Made by a program: the position numbers and the translations under genes | NCBI GenBank assembly: GCA_029268515.1 | Contig: JAQWNP010000001.1 | Coordinates: 296,297 to 360,296 of the forward strand | Origin: Phycisphaerales bacterium | GTDB lineage: Bacteria > Planctomycetota > Phycisphaerae > Phycisphaerales > SM1A02 | Reading direction: 5' to 3' | Length of the DNA: 64,000 nucleotides | The notes under the pieces: generated by a model | What the model was told of the DNA's origin: nothing | The model's database searches: none | Seen by the model: only the letters and a program-made list of their open reading frames with translations | Shown: positions 53,801-61,242 of the stretch, piece after piece | Layout: every line of letters begins with the position of its first letter | How positions within the stretch are numbered: the first letter of the stretch is position 1

Positions 53801-53988
53801 ACATCAAAGATTGGTTGATTAAGAAGCTCATCTGCTTCTTGATCACAATGAAGCAGATCCTCTATCTCACGTCGAATCGTGACATCGTCACCACAGGCCT
53901 CATCGAGAAAAGCCGAGCGATCGCTCACTGGCCGCTGTACGGCCGCTTCAAAAATCGTTTGAATCTTATTGAACCTATCAGCATCCAT
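50818..53988 (-). CDS. Transmembrane Ser/Thr protein kinase with WD40 beta-propeller
   Basis: 1056 residues. The kinase domain (about 88-355) has the glycine loop ILGRGGVSVVYRA, Lys117 (MVAIKVLE), catalytic HRDLKPANILVD (Asp209), DFG (227-229) and the APE-like SPEQIAGR. One membrane helix follows (about 385-407, LFGLLMLILLVIGLSLALGL). The rest (~470-1050) is a succession of at least ten WD40 repeats, with GH...DGTVRRWD-like endings, probably two propellers that sense or scaffold. This is the typical planctomycete kinase architecture. A decayed ECF sigma gene lies 8 bp upstream, the usual partner arrangement. Confidence 0.93.
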   Translation of the reverse strand: MDADRFNKIQTIFEAAVQRPVSDRSAFLDEACGDDVTIRREIEDLLHCDQEADELLNQPIFDVKSMVQKFEEDSGTSLRPMPEAIGAYKVIDILGRGGVSVVYRAQQQSPRRMVAIKVLESSEPSPKLLRRFELESHLLGQLEHPGIGRIYEAGEEDGRAYFAMELINGSHITDHCRNNNLAVDDRLRIFMQVCDAIGFAHQQEVIHRDLKPANILVDTSGRTKIVDFGIARLTSVSRDMTTVHTAIGQLLGTIPYMSPEQIAGRHDIIGPTSDIYSLGVILFELLVGRLPYDLSDKTLPEAARTIREEKPESLGSISREFRGPLDEIVARMLHKEPDERYQSASEVLDDIELYLQHGDLAVPTDVVIHEPRSRKEPAPNSHRIALFGLLMLILLVIGLSLALGLYSRSERNYRTSVRQEWITRLAAAEALLQLGQVEQAQVALEGVPDEGRDWEWLHLQSRLDGSLDLLMSTSAPLCAIAASRDGLQFAAGDVEGHIYLWQLGDAEPKVLKAHTGTVTALDFDEQGDLLASASQDTTIRVWDTSSGNSKGDIPGHAAAVTSLSFEPGSQHIVSGGLDGIVNRWDVRTSALLDSMPSLDAVGPVAFSPDGTRVARADGADGVGIWRLDGNAQEPLVKQRPFDGQTGPIEAIVWNPSSTQVAMIDEDGAVRIMDAQNGQVISRWYARDGAVKNMLLQDNVVTLASQDRVIHRFDAMTGKPLPGLIGHTYGVRSIAPAGQDLLVSASSDGTVRRWDIGDLKQQQNRVGHRFSMRDNGSELLALHGSPHTNVVDLWSLESVKAKNPALSGLNARDAVFAFDEQSLFVLSDDGMRIEQWNPSQAQPMREWNLPQPAHRLVVHPTGGFIAAYSPDMPLLAVLDLSTDQVKLLDEPRSPIETAVFIKEGPRLVTGHTDGTIHLWEVVSGQRVPFQGMHEGAVHFVRITPDQVALVSGGDDGMVRLWSLNNLTMDIEFGGNVGPLTSAAFHPSGDRLLTGGADTFIRIWDPVLGDHVLALTGHQAALTDMAFTQNGEQLITADQSGSIRIWPITTSSPLETTQ

Positions 53989-53996
53989 AGCGGCGC

Positions 53997-54155
53997 CTAC
54001 ATTCCCTCTGTTGCGACTTCATGTAACAGCCCAGCCCTGGCCCTTCGCCAGTCACTTTCAAAAGTTGTTTTGGAAACGCCCAACGCATTTACCACTTCAC
54101 CAATCGTCAAGCTACCAAAGAAACGAGCTTCTATAATTTTACTCTCACGCTCATC
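53997..54155 (-). pseudogene. C-terminal remnant of an ECF sigma factor (sigma-4 region)
   Basis: Minus strand, an open stretch of 52 codons reads RESKIIEARFFGSLTIGEVV, then NALGVSKTTFESDWRRARAG and LLHEVATEGM before TAG (53999-53997). This is the region-4 helix-turn-helix of planctomycete ECF sigma factors (R..RVVELRFFGGL...A..LGVS..TV.RDW..ARAWL). Region 2 and any start are missing; an in-frame TGA (54158-54156) stands directly before it, and only ~145 bp remain before the next gene. The helix that binds the -35 is intact, but the fragment is probably not expressed. Confidence 0.8.
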
Positions 54156-54302
54156 TCATTGTTTCAGTGATTTCTGTCAGCAGCACCAGCCAACTCTGAT
54201 CCCACATCTGGGAAGACAGTCTCCCTTTTTTGCCTTTTAAAGGGCTTTCTGGCTGCGTTTTTATCGATACGGGTACTGGTGCCTTCTGGGCAGAGAACCT
54301 TG

Positions 54303-56294
54303 CTAGGCACTGCGTCTTTGAGCCATATAGACCAGCCACTCAATCGACAGCAACAAGAATGCCGCTGCAACAAGCCAAGGCCATAGCGCATGAAGGCCTT
54401 GCACTGGGCCACCAGCTGCGACTAATCGTCCCCCAACGTCAACACGTGGAACACGACGAAGATCGGACTCGGTGGGGCTCGCTAGATTAAGAGCGAGATA
54501 TCGTTGGCTGGATGTGCCTTGGACTGCGGCCCCAGTACTATCAGTGACCTCATAAAGCCCAGCCATCTGTGGTAACTGGGTTGTGGTCATCTTGTTTTTT
54601 AGGGGTGGCAATTGCATCGTTGTTGTGTCATTGAGCTGCAGCGACTTAGCGCGTGAAGGCCATTTAATTTGAGCCATCTCACCAGGCTGATAAGAACGAG
54701 CTTGGGCGCCGGCCCCTCCACCAACTTGTAGATCAAGTGCATTTTGCATAAATACAATCCCTCCGGGTTGAAGGGGCCACGTGCTCTGTGATAGTTGAAA
54801 GCCCACAATCAGATGCTTGCGTAAATCTTGCTGAGTAACGGCAATCACTGGTCCATCACGCCCATCCGCAATGACCTTAAGTTGGTCCTTTTTACTGATT
54901 GGTTCACCAGGGACGAATACCAAGTCGTCCATAGCGACATGTTGCAGGAGTGGATTTGTACGATCCCAACTAATAAGTCGGCGACCAGTAGATGCATCAT
55001 TAGCAGCAGGCTTAAATGTGATTGAGTCAACAGGTATCTTTTCCAGATCTATTTCCTCGGCAATACCATCAAAAATAATGAGGTCACTTCCACTCCATAT
55101 CGGTTGCGCCTCTGCCCCATCGATGGAACGACCCAAGTTCGCCATCTTGGTTTCATACGTAGAGAATTTCCACTGTTCCCATCCACCAGGAACAAGCGCT
55201 TCGAGCATGGCTATCAAAAAAGCATCGGGCGCCTGCTCGTCGGGCGTTATCACAACGACCTTTGGCAACTTAAGTGCTTCGATCACAACCGATGCCTGAT
55301 TATCTGCGCTCAAACCTATCTCTGTGCCGAGAGACGCTGTGAGAACACCTGCAGATGCCATCTGCATTCGTCCCGCAACAACTGCTTTGCCCGGACCTTC
55401 AGATGTTGCCCCTGGCAGACTGAGAGGCTCGATTAACATTTCACCTGCCAACTGCCCGGACACAACCTCAAAGATAACTGTGTTTTCAATGGGCTGATCA
55501 CTACTGTTGGTGACTTGGGCAAGCAAACGAATCTCGGCTGGATCACGATGATCCCGCCGTGCACTAAAAGACACAATGCCAATATTGGCTTCAAGCCCAT
55601 CATCAATTGGAATCCAATGCACCTTTGCTGAAGCCAAAATATCCGTATCAATGCCGTCGAGACCTGGACGGGCGCCCACACCATCTGAAATAAACACAAC
55701 ACCAGGTGCATCATCTTGATCGGATGAACCTTGAGTAATATTCGCCGCCAGCTCCATTGCCTCTCGAATATTTGCTGATTCATCTGTGGGCTCAAGATTT
55801 TCAATAGCACGTTCCACCACAGCAAGGTTTGACTGAAACCCAGTGAGAATTTGTGGCTGCGATGCGACGCCAACAACCATTACCTGGTTATTTCCAGTCG
55901 ATGATTGGCCGAGAACATCACGAACCAATTGAATGGCTTTGCGTTTCGCATGATCTAGTCTTGTCAGACCATCACTGCCAACCATATTCATGGAGGCCGT
56001 TTGATCTACTAACAAAACTGTTCGACCAGCGACCTCAAGAGAACCACTTGTCACAGGCTGTCCCAATGCCAGAACAAGACATGCAGCAATAAGAAGTTGA
56101 ATAAATAAAAGGACTGACCAGTGCAAACGCTGGAACGGTGCGTTCGCCTCAACGTCTTGTCGTTTTTGCAGCCAAAGCAAAGTGCTCGGCACACGAACAG
56201 TCGGTCGCAATAACCGAAGCATGTACAGAGCGACCAGTATCGTGCCTGCCACGATTGCTGCTACAAGTGCGGAAAAGGGAGCGAGAAAAGTCAA
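54303..56294 (-). CDS. BatA-like membrane protein with VWA domain
   Basis: 663 residues: an N-terminal helix pair (SALVAAIVAGTILVALYML, then LLFIQLLIAACLVLALGQP) with the BatA-type RLLRPTVRVPSTLLWLQ. A von Willebrand A domain follows with a MIDAS-like VLLVDQTASMNMVGS (D-x-T-x-S in place of D-x-S-x-S). A long periplasmic beta region comes next, then a C-terminal helix (ALWPWLVAAAFLLLSIEWLVYM). It lies 36 bp after moxR on the same strand. MoxR-BatA pairs form chaperone-like systems that act on metal-dependent or membrane targets. No DUF58 gene is in the window. Confidence 0.85.
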   Translation of the reverse strand: MTFLAPFSALVAAIVAGTILVALYMLRLLRPTVRVPSTLLWLQKRQDVEANAPFQRLHWSVLLFIQLLIAACLVLALGQPVTSGSLEVAGRTVLLVDQTASMNMVGSDGLTRLDHAKRKAIQLVRDVLGQSSTGNNQVMVVGVASQPQILTGFQSNLAVVERAIENLEPTDESANIREAMELAANITQGSSDQDDAPGVVFISDGVGARPGLDGIDTDILASAKVHWIPIDDGLEANIGIVSFSARRDHRDPAEIRLLAQVTNSSDQPIENTVIFEVVSGQLAGEMLIEPLSLPGATSEGPGKAVVAGRMQMASAGVLTASLGTEIGLSADNQASVVIEALKLPKVVVITPDEQAPDAFLIAMLEALVPGGWEQWKFSTYETKMANLGRSIDGAEAQPIWSGSDLIIFDGIAEEIDLEKIPVDSITFKPAANDASTGRRLISWDRTNPLLQHVAMDDLVFVPGEPISKKDQLKVIADGRDGPVIAVTQQDLRKHLIVGFQLSQSTWPLQPGGIVFMQNALDLQVGGGAGAQARSYQPGEMAQIKWPSRAKSLQLNDTTTMQLPPLKNKMTTTQLPQMAGLYEVTDSTGAAVQGTSSQRYLALNLASPTESDLRRVPRVDVGGRLVAAGGPVQGLHALWPWLVAAAFLLLSIEWLVYMAQRRSA

Positions 56295-56330
56295 CGTGCC
56301 ACCAATGAACCGTAGAAGATCAAACGTGTG

Positions 56331-57353
56331 TTATGTGGTCGAAGCCATCGGAACATCAGCTGGTAGTGTCTCGATTAGATTAGTCAGAATATCATCTGTT
56401 GACTTGCCCTCAGCTTCGCCCTCGAAGTTCAGAAGTACACGATGACGCATTGCAGGCAACGCCACTGCTCTAATGTCTTCAACCGCCACATGAGCGCGAC
56501 CATCGAGTAGCGCCCGCACCTTGCCAGCAAGTGCGAGCGTTTGAGCGCCTCGAGGGCTTGCACCAAACCGCACATACTGATTAACCAGTGGTGTTGCCAA
56601 GTCACCTCCGGGATGAGACGCCAAGATCAGCCTGACTGCATAATCTTGAATATGCGGCGCAATCAGCACGCGACGCGCCAGCTGCTGGTGTTTCATGATC
56701 GCATCACCTGAGAGCACTTGTTTAATTTTGGGTGAATGGCCAGTGGTCGTGCGATTAAGAATCTCCGCTAAATCCTCACGACTTGAATATCCAACTTCCA
56801 GCTTAAAGAAGAATCGATCGAGCTGAGCTTCGGGCAACGGGTATGTGCCTTCCTGCTCAATAGGATTTTGCGTCCCCATCACAAAGAAGGGTGGGTCAAG
56901 TTTATAGGTCGTACCACCTACGGTGACAGATCCCTCTTGCATTGCTTCGAGGAGTGCTGATTGTGTCTTCGGAGTAGCCCGGTTTATCTCATCAGCTAAG
57001 ACAATCTGCGCAAACAATGGTCCCTTGCGAAACTCAAAGCTCCTACCCTCTTCGGTCTCTGCCACGATCGTGGTACCGGTGATATCTGCCGGCATGAGAT
57101 CGGGCGTAAACTGGATACGTGAAAACTGAAGATGAAGTGCCTCAGAGAGTGATCGGATTAAAAGCGTTTTACCGAGACCAGGCACACCCTCGAGTAATGC
57201 ATGCCCTCCAGCAAAAAGGCATGTAAGAACACCATCGATGATCTCGTCGTGACCAACAATGGCAAGCTGAATTTGCTCCTTGGCAGATTGATAATCATCG
57301 CGGAAGCTGGCGGCTGCGGCTTCGATTGCTTGCTGATCTGACGGTGCGCTCAT
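56331..57353 (-). CDS. MoxR family AAA+ ATPase
   Basis: 340 residues. Walker A EGVPGLGKTLL (55-65), Walker B and sensor area VLADEINRATPKTQSALLEAM, the family-specific VGGTTYKLDPPFFVMGTQNP, PLPEAQLDRFFFKLEVGY, and sensor-2/arginine-finger region ASPRGAQTLALAGKVRALLDG. It likely works as a ring chaperone for the BatA-like product 36 bp downstream. Confidence 0.95.
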   Translation of the reverse strand: MSAPSDQQAIEAAAASFRDDYQSAKEQIQLAIVGHDEIIDGVLTCLFAGGHALLEGVPGLGKTLLIRSLSEALHLQFSRIQFTPDLMPADITGTTIVAETEEGRSFEFRKGPLFAQIVLADEINRATPKTQSALLEAMQEGSVTVGGTTYKLDPPFFVMGTQNPIEQEGTYPLPEAQLDRFFFKLEVGYSSREDLAEILNRTTTGHSPKIKQVLSGDAIMKHQQLARRVLIAPHIQDYAVRLILASHPGGDLATPLVNQYVRFGASPRGAQTLALAGKVRALLDGRAHVAVEDIRAVALPAMRHRVLLNFEGEAEGKSTDDILTNLIETLPADVPMASTT

Positions 57354-57541
57354 AGGTAACTCCCAAGTTTCTGTGATGACAATGGTATGCCAGCGAGCAC
57401 AAGAACGGAACGGCTCAAGCTTGCGAACTGAATATCAATCTCATCGCTTGGCTTCACGAGCTATTGGTAGCCAAGAAGATCCATAGGAGCGTGTTTTGGA
57501 CTTAACGAGCCTGGATTTGGGGGCCCATTGGTCGGCCGTGA

Positions 57542-58546
57542 TCAGGGGACGAGGGATGAAAAGGCATCCCATGTTGGGCTATCAGCTTGGTTCGCCCAGC
57601 GACGCATATCCCGAAGTGCATCAATCGGCTCCTGATTGACACTTCCATCGATCATGCCCGTCACGACCTTTCGGCCATCGCGTGTTGCAACAAAGCCATG
57701 GTTGTCAGGCTTAAGCGGATCGTAGGTCTCTTCCCAGGGGTTCTGACCTGAAAGTGGGTTCCAAATTGGCGAGAGCACACGGAAGTTACCCGCCTGCAAT
57801 CCAGAGGCGGTTGTAACAGCCTCAACACACGAAATTTCCGGCTGGCTGTGATTGACCTCATGCGCTGACGCAAAAACAATCAATTTGGCTGGATGGCGAA
57901 TTTCTGACATCCGGTCCGCATAGAGCTTTCCAGTCATCGCCTCGACGCTCGGGGCAAGATCTGCTGTGTAATTGGTATCGCCACCTAGCCACATGGTATT
58001 GAGGCCCAGTGAAGGATAGAGACTCAGTGTGTAGAGATAACAGACGCTCGAAGGCTCAAGGCTCTCTTTGACCGTGTTGTAATAGTCAGCCTGCTCACCA
58101 CTAAACATCGTTGCAAGTCGGTAGTCCATGTAAGCGCCAAGGCGCCATGGGTAACGTGCAGAAACTGGACCGGCCACAGACGAATCGCGAATAACTCGAC
58201 CAGTATCATCCCTTGCCTCGAGGAATGGCCATGAGCTCTCATCAAAACTGGTGGCGGGATTATCGTCTTGATAGCGGTTCCAATACCCCGGCATGATCTT
58301 GCCATTATTGTCGAGAGAGTAGTCACGATAAGCCTTGAGCTGCTGTCTGGCGGCGGTGGATTCCTCTGCCATGGACGCAACTGAATTGACGCTGGAGAGC
58401 GATGGAAGAACGATCGCCGCCAGGATCACAATGATGCCCAGAACAACCAGTATCTCTATTAAGGAAAACCCCCTGCTGGTCCATTCAGTGGCTGAGCGGG
58501 GCGCCTTTCGGGAGCCGAATTGTGATGCTGGGCAAGACATAGACAT
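57542..58546 (-). CDS. Prepilin-like (pseudopilin) protein
   Basis: 334 residues. A class III leader (basic, ending RGF) is followed by FSLIEILVVLGIIVILAAIVLPSL, the N-methylation/cleavage motif of type IV pilins and pseudopilins (cleavage between G and F). A long C-terminal globular domain ends with DNHGFVATRDGRKVVTGMIDGS, similar to the H-x9-DG ends of planctomycete DUF1559-type proteins. It may be a substrate of the PilB-type machine. Two palindromic sites stand 40-78 bp upstream of the start. Confidence 0.88.
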   Translation of the reverse strand: MSMSCPASQFGSRKAPRSATEWTSRGFSLIEILVVLGIIVILAAIVLPSLSSVNSVASMAEESTAARQQLKAYRDYSLDNNGKIMPGYWNRYQDDNPATSFDESSWPFLEARDDTGRVIRDSSVAGPVSARYPWRLGAYMDYRLATMFSGEQADYYNTVKESLEPSSVCYLYTLSLYPSLGLNTMWLGGDTNYTADLAPSVEAMTGKLYADRMSEIRHPAKLIVFASAHEVNHSQPEISCVEAVTTASGLQAGNFRVLSPIWNPLSGQNPWEETYDPLKPDNHGFVATRDGRKVVTGMIDGSVNQEPIDALRDMRRWANQADSPTWDAFSSLVP

Positions 58547-58586
58547 GGAAATATACGTTCGATCATGGACGTGTGTCTACAGGAAT

Positions 58587-58624
58587 TGAGACTCAGTCTC
58601 ATTTTTAATTGAGACCCAGTCTCA
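58587..58624. promoter_or_regulatory. Two tandem palindromic operator-like sites
   Basis: TGAGACTCAGTCTCA (58587-58601) and TGAGACCCAGTCTCA (58610-58624) differ at one base and start 23 bp apart, about two helical turns. Each is an inverted repeat TGAGAC-N3-GTCTCA. They lie between the divergent pseudopilin and dockerin-protein genes. A TTGACA (58631-58636) begins 6 bp after the second site and could be a -35 for the plus-strand gene. The rest of 58547-58859 shows no gene. Confidence 0.7.
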
Positions 58625-58859
58625 TTTGTGTTGACATCATACCATCAGCGCTGGTAGAAATAGTGGTTCACCGAAGCGCCTTATCAAAGGTGCTTCATGA
58701 TCGAGAATAAGACAAAGCGAGATACGCCAATCTTAAGACCTGGATACCAATTCACAATTTGCAAATAATTGCAGCCCAACATCTTACAACGCTGTATTTG
58801 GAGTTTATCTGGGCCATCCCGAGCTTCGATACGTAAGATGAGAAGGACCCTTGAAGAAT

Positions 58860-59909
58860 ATGAATTCACAATACAAAAACCGACGATCCGCACTTTTCAC
58901 AATGGCACTGCTCACCGCCGCCATTGGAGGTGTCGCCTCAGCTCAGGAGATCAATGTCGCTTTACCGTCTCCAACAGCTGATCGTTGGGTCTACCCGTTT
59001 AACGGTACGCCTGGGGCTCGCCCAGTCATTTCGATCTTTGGTGCCATTGGCGAAGAGTTCTTTGATGACCGAGATGGGCAATGCTTGCTTGGTTACGACA
59101 CCAGCAGCTCCATACAAACTGGACTCGGACAGCTCGGCTATACCATCCAATCAGCCACGCTCACAGTAATGATCTCAAACGATCTGTTCTTCACCTACGA
59201 TCCAACTTTAGATGCATACCAGACCTACATCGATGGAAGTGGCTCGATCGACAACGACCCTGGCCGACCAGTCATCCTATCGGCCACAGGTTTTCGAGAT
59301 CGCTATACCGGCCTGACTTATGGCGACGATGGCCCCTACAGCACTGCCGGCGATCCCAATCTTCGTGCTGCTTTCCCAGCAGATATCGATACCGATGGCG
59401 AGCTGATTGATATCACCAACAATGTGGTGGAGGGTTTTGATCCACAGCCGATGGCTATTGGTGTCATTGAACGATTCCCTGCAGGTGATCTCGTGCCGGA
59501 AGGTTCAATTCTCAAGTTCGATCTTGATGTCTCTGATCCAAAAATTCAGTGCTATCTAAACGGTGGCCTCAGTGATGGGTATATCAGTTTGTCCATCACG
59601 AGCCTAAGTCCTGCATCCCAGCCGGGAACTGGTCCAGCAGCTTATCCAGCAATCTACGCCAGCGAGAACATTGCTGTGTCACTCGGATTGGCTCAAGCCC
59701 CATCCTTGAACATGGTTGTGACAGAGCACACCGATCCACCTCAAGCTGGTGATGCAAATCGTGATGGTCATGTCGACCTCAGCGACTTCAGTCTTCTCTT
59801 GATTCAGTTTGGCGAATGCTATTGCTGCAGTGCAGACTTCAATCAAGACGGCTTCGTTGATCTCGATGACTTTTCGACGCTGCTGATTAACTATGGATGC
59901 TGCCCATAG
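58860..59909 (+). CDS. Secreted protein with dockerin-like EF-hand tail
   Basis: 349 residues. Signal peptide (LFTMALLTAAIGGVASAQ), a ~270-residue beta-rich body of unknown function, and a C-terminal pair of Ca-binding loops: DANRDGHVDLSDFSLLL and DFNQDGFVDLDDFSTLL, each with D-x-N-x-D-G-x-V-D-L. Such tails are common in planctomycete exported proteins and may serve for secretion or attachment. Four Cys cluster in CYCC and CCP. ATG 58860 has AAGGA 12 nt upstream; a TTG at 58851 is an alternative. Terminators follow. Confidence 0.75.
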   Translation: MNSQYKNRRSALFTMALLTAAIGGVASAQEINVALPSPTADRWVYPFNGTPGARPVISIFGAIGEEFFDDRDGQCLLGYDTSSSIQTGLGQLGYTIQSATLTVMISNDLFFTYDPTLDAYQTYIDGSGSIDNDPGRPVILSATGFRDRYTGLTYGDDGPYSTAGDPNLRAAFPADIDTDGELIDITNNVVEGFDPQPMAIGVIERFPAGDLVPEGSILKFDLDVSDPKIQCYLNGGLSDGYISLSITSLSPASQPGTGPAAYPAIYASENIAVSLGLAQAPSLNMVVTEHTDPPQAGDANRDGHVDLSDFSLLLIQFGECYCCSADFNQDGFVDLDDFSTLLINYGCCP

Positions 59910-59976
59910 TTTTCACTCTTGATGATTCCAAAGACACCGCGACAGAAGAAGCGGTGCCCCCTAAAACAACCAGATG

Positions 59977-60011
59977 AAAAGGCCGCTCCGAATATTGGAG
60001 GCTGCCTTTTT
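59977..60011 (+). terminator. Imperfect intrinsic terminator
   Basis: GGCCGCTCC (59981-59989) and GGAGGCTGCC (59997-60006) form a stem with one mismatch and one bulge, then TTTTT. It lies 70 bp after the dockerin-protein gene on the plus strand. Confidence 0.6.
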
Positions 60012-60206
60012 CAATACCAGCAAAGAACCATCCATAGGACACGCTCTATAAACAACTTATGAATGAATTGTATTGAATTGCAAAACTATGGAATTTGTAG
60101 CGCCGGCATTGCCATCGAACAGTTACCATGGGATCTGCCCGTGAGGGGCAAAAAAAAGGGGCTGGAGCAGCTGTGATGGGGGGGCTCACACAGCCGCGAA
60201 TGTCCT

Positions 60207-60250
60207 AAAAAAAAAGGGTCCGAACCTCGTGTTCGGACCTCTTTTTATTT
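60207..60250. terminator. Bidirectional intrinsic terminator
   Basis: A run of A (60207-60215) precedes GGTCCGAAC (60217-60225), loop CTCGT, GTTCGGACC (60231-60239) and then TCTTTTTATTTTT. The perfect 9-bp stem flanked by A and T tracts can stop both convergent genes. Between 59910 and 60278 no gene is seen. Confidence 0.85.
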
Positions 60251-60278
60251 TTGAAATCAGCCAAACAAGTGGCTGCGT

Positions 60279-61034
60279 TTACTCGCAGCTATTTCCATAA
60301 TTGACCAGCAGTATTGAAAAGTCATCGAGATCAACAATGTTGTCACCGTTGAAATCTGCTCGGCTATCGCCAGTCGTACCGTAGTCAACCATCAGCTGTG
60401 TAAAGTCAACCAGGTTCACAATCAGATCGCCATTGGTGTCGCCCAAGCAGACTGGTGGCCCTGGCTGGATTTTATAGACATACGCACTGCCGGAACTCGA
60501 TCCGTTGTCGTCATCGAGGCGCGCACCAATCACGGTATAGTCACCTGAGATCGAAACGCTGTAGCCGAACCTGGCACTTCCCGCCCCATCAGAGGCGGTC
60601 AACTTCTGTACCTCCGACCAATTGCCGCCGGCATCGCGATCAAAGACATACGCACTGCCGGGATACTCGCCGTTGTCGTAATCGCCTGTAGCCCCGATCA
60701 CGGCATAGTTACCTGAGATCGAAACGCTGTAGCCGAACCAGTCACCTCCCGCCCCATCAGAGGCGGTCAGCTTTTGCACCTCTGACCAATTCCCAGCGCC
60801 ATCGCGCTCGAAGACATAGGCACTGCCGGAAGTCTCGCCGTTGTCGTCGTCGCTTGGTGCACCAATCACGGCATAGTCTCCTGAGATCGAAACGCTTAAG
60901 CCGAAGTAGTCCGACGAATCGCCATCAGAGGCGGTCAGCTTTTCAGGCTCAGAAAAAGCACATTCATCAGCAGCTTGACCCACGACATTTTGCCCGGCCA
61001 CCAAGAGCATCAAAACAGACAAATAGCGTGCCAT
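60279..61034 (-). CDS. Secreted FG-GAP repeat protein with dockerin-like tail
   Basis: 251 residues. Signal peptide (ARYLSVLMLLVAGQNVVGQA), then three FG-GAP/integrin-alpha-like repeats of about 48 residues: KLTASDG...FG.SVSISG.YAVIGA..DDDNG...SGSAYVF(E/D)RD. The tail contains GDTNGDLIVNLVDFTQLM and ADFNGDNIVDLDDFSILL (paired Ca-binding loops) ending GNSCE. GGAG lies 9 nt before ATG 61034, preferred over upstream TTG/ATG. Repeats and tail resemble the next gene closely, so a tandem duplication is likely. Confidence 0.82.
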   Translation of the reverse strand: MARYLSVLMLLVAGQNVVGQAADECAFSEPEKLTASDGDSSDYFGLSVSISGDYAVIGAPSDDDNGETSGSAYVFERDGAGNWSEVQKLTASDGAGGDWFGYSVSISGNYAVIGATGDYDNGEYPGSAYVFDRDAGGNWSEVQKLTASDGAGSARFGYSVSISGDYTVIGARLDDDNGSSSGSAYVYKIQPGPPVCLGDTNGDLIVNLVDFTQLMVDYGTTGDSRADFNGDNIVDLDDFSILLVNYGNSCE

Positions 61035-61167
61035 AGTCCAGGACTCCATTTTCATTTGTTGAATCAAAAACAGCAAAAGACATGATCGGACACCATGATC
61101 TATGCCGTTTTGTGGCTGGCACCACGATCAAAATCGAAGATCATTGAAAATCGCTGCCCACCAATGA

Positions 61168-61196
61168 AACAACCCCGGTTTAAGGCCGGGGTTGTT
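61168..61196 (-). terminator. Perfect hairpin downstream of the large FG-GAP gene
   Basis: AACAACCCCGG (61168-61178) and CCGGGGTTGTT (61186-61196) pair over 11 bp, loop TTTAAGG. In the minus direction it is followed by TTTCATT, a weak T-rich stretch. It may end the large gene's transcript before the smaller paralogue. Confidence 0.6.
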
Positions 61197-61242
61197 GATC
61201 GATCTTTCTTATTAAGCGCAAGCCGAGACTTTAACCTCGACT

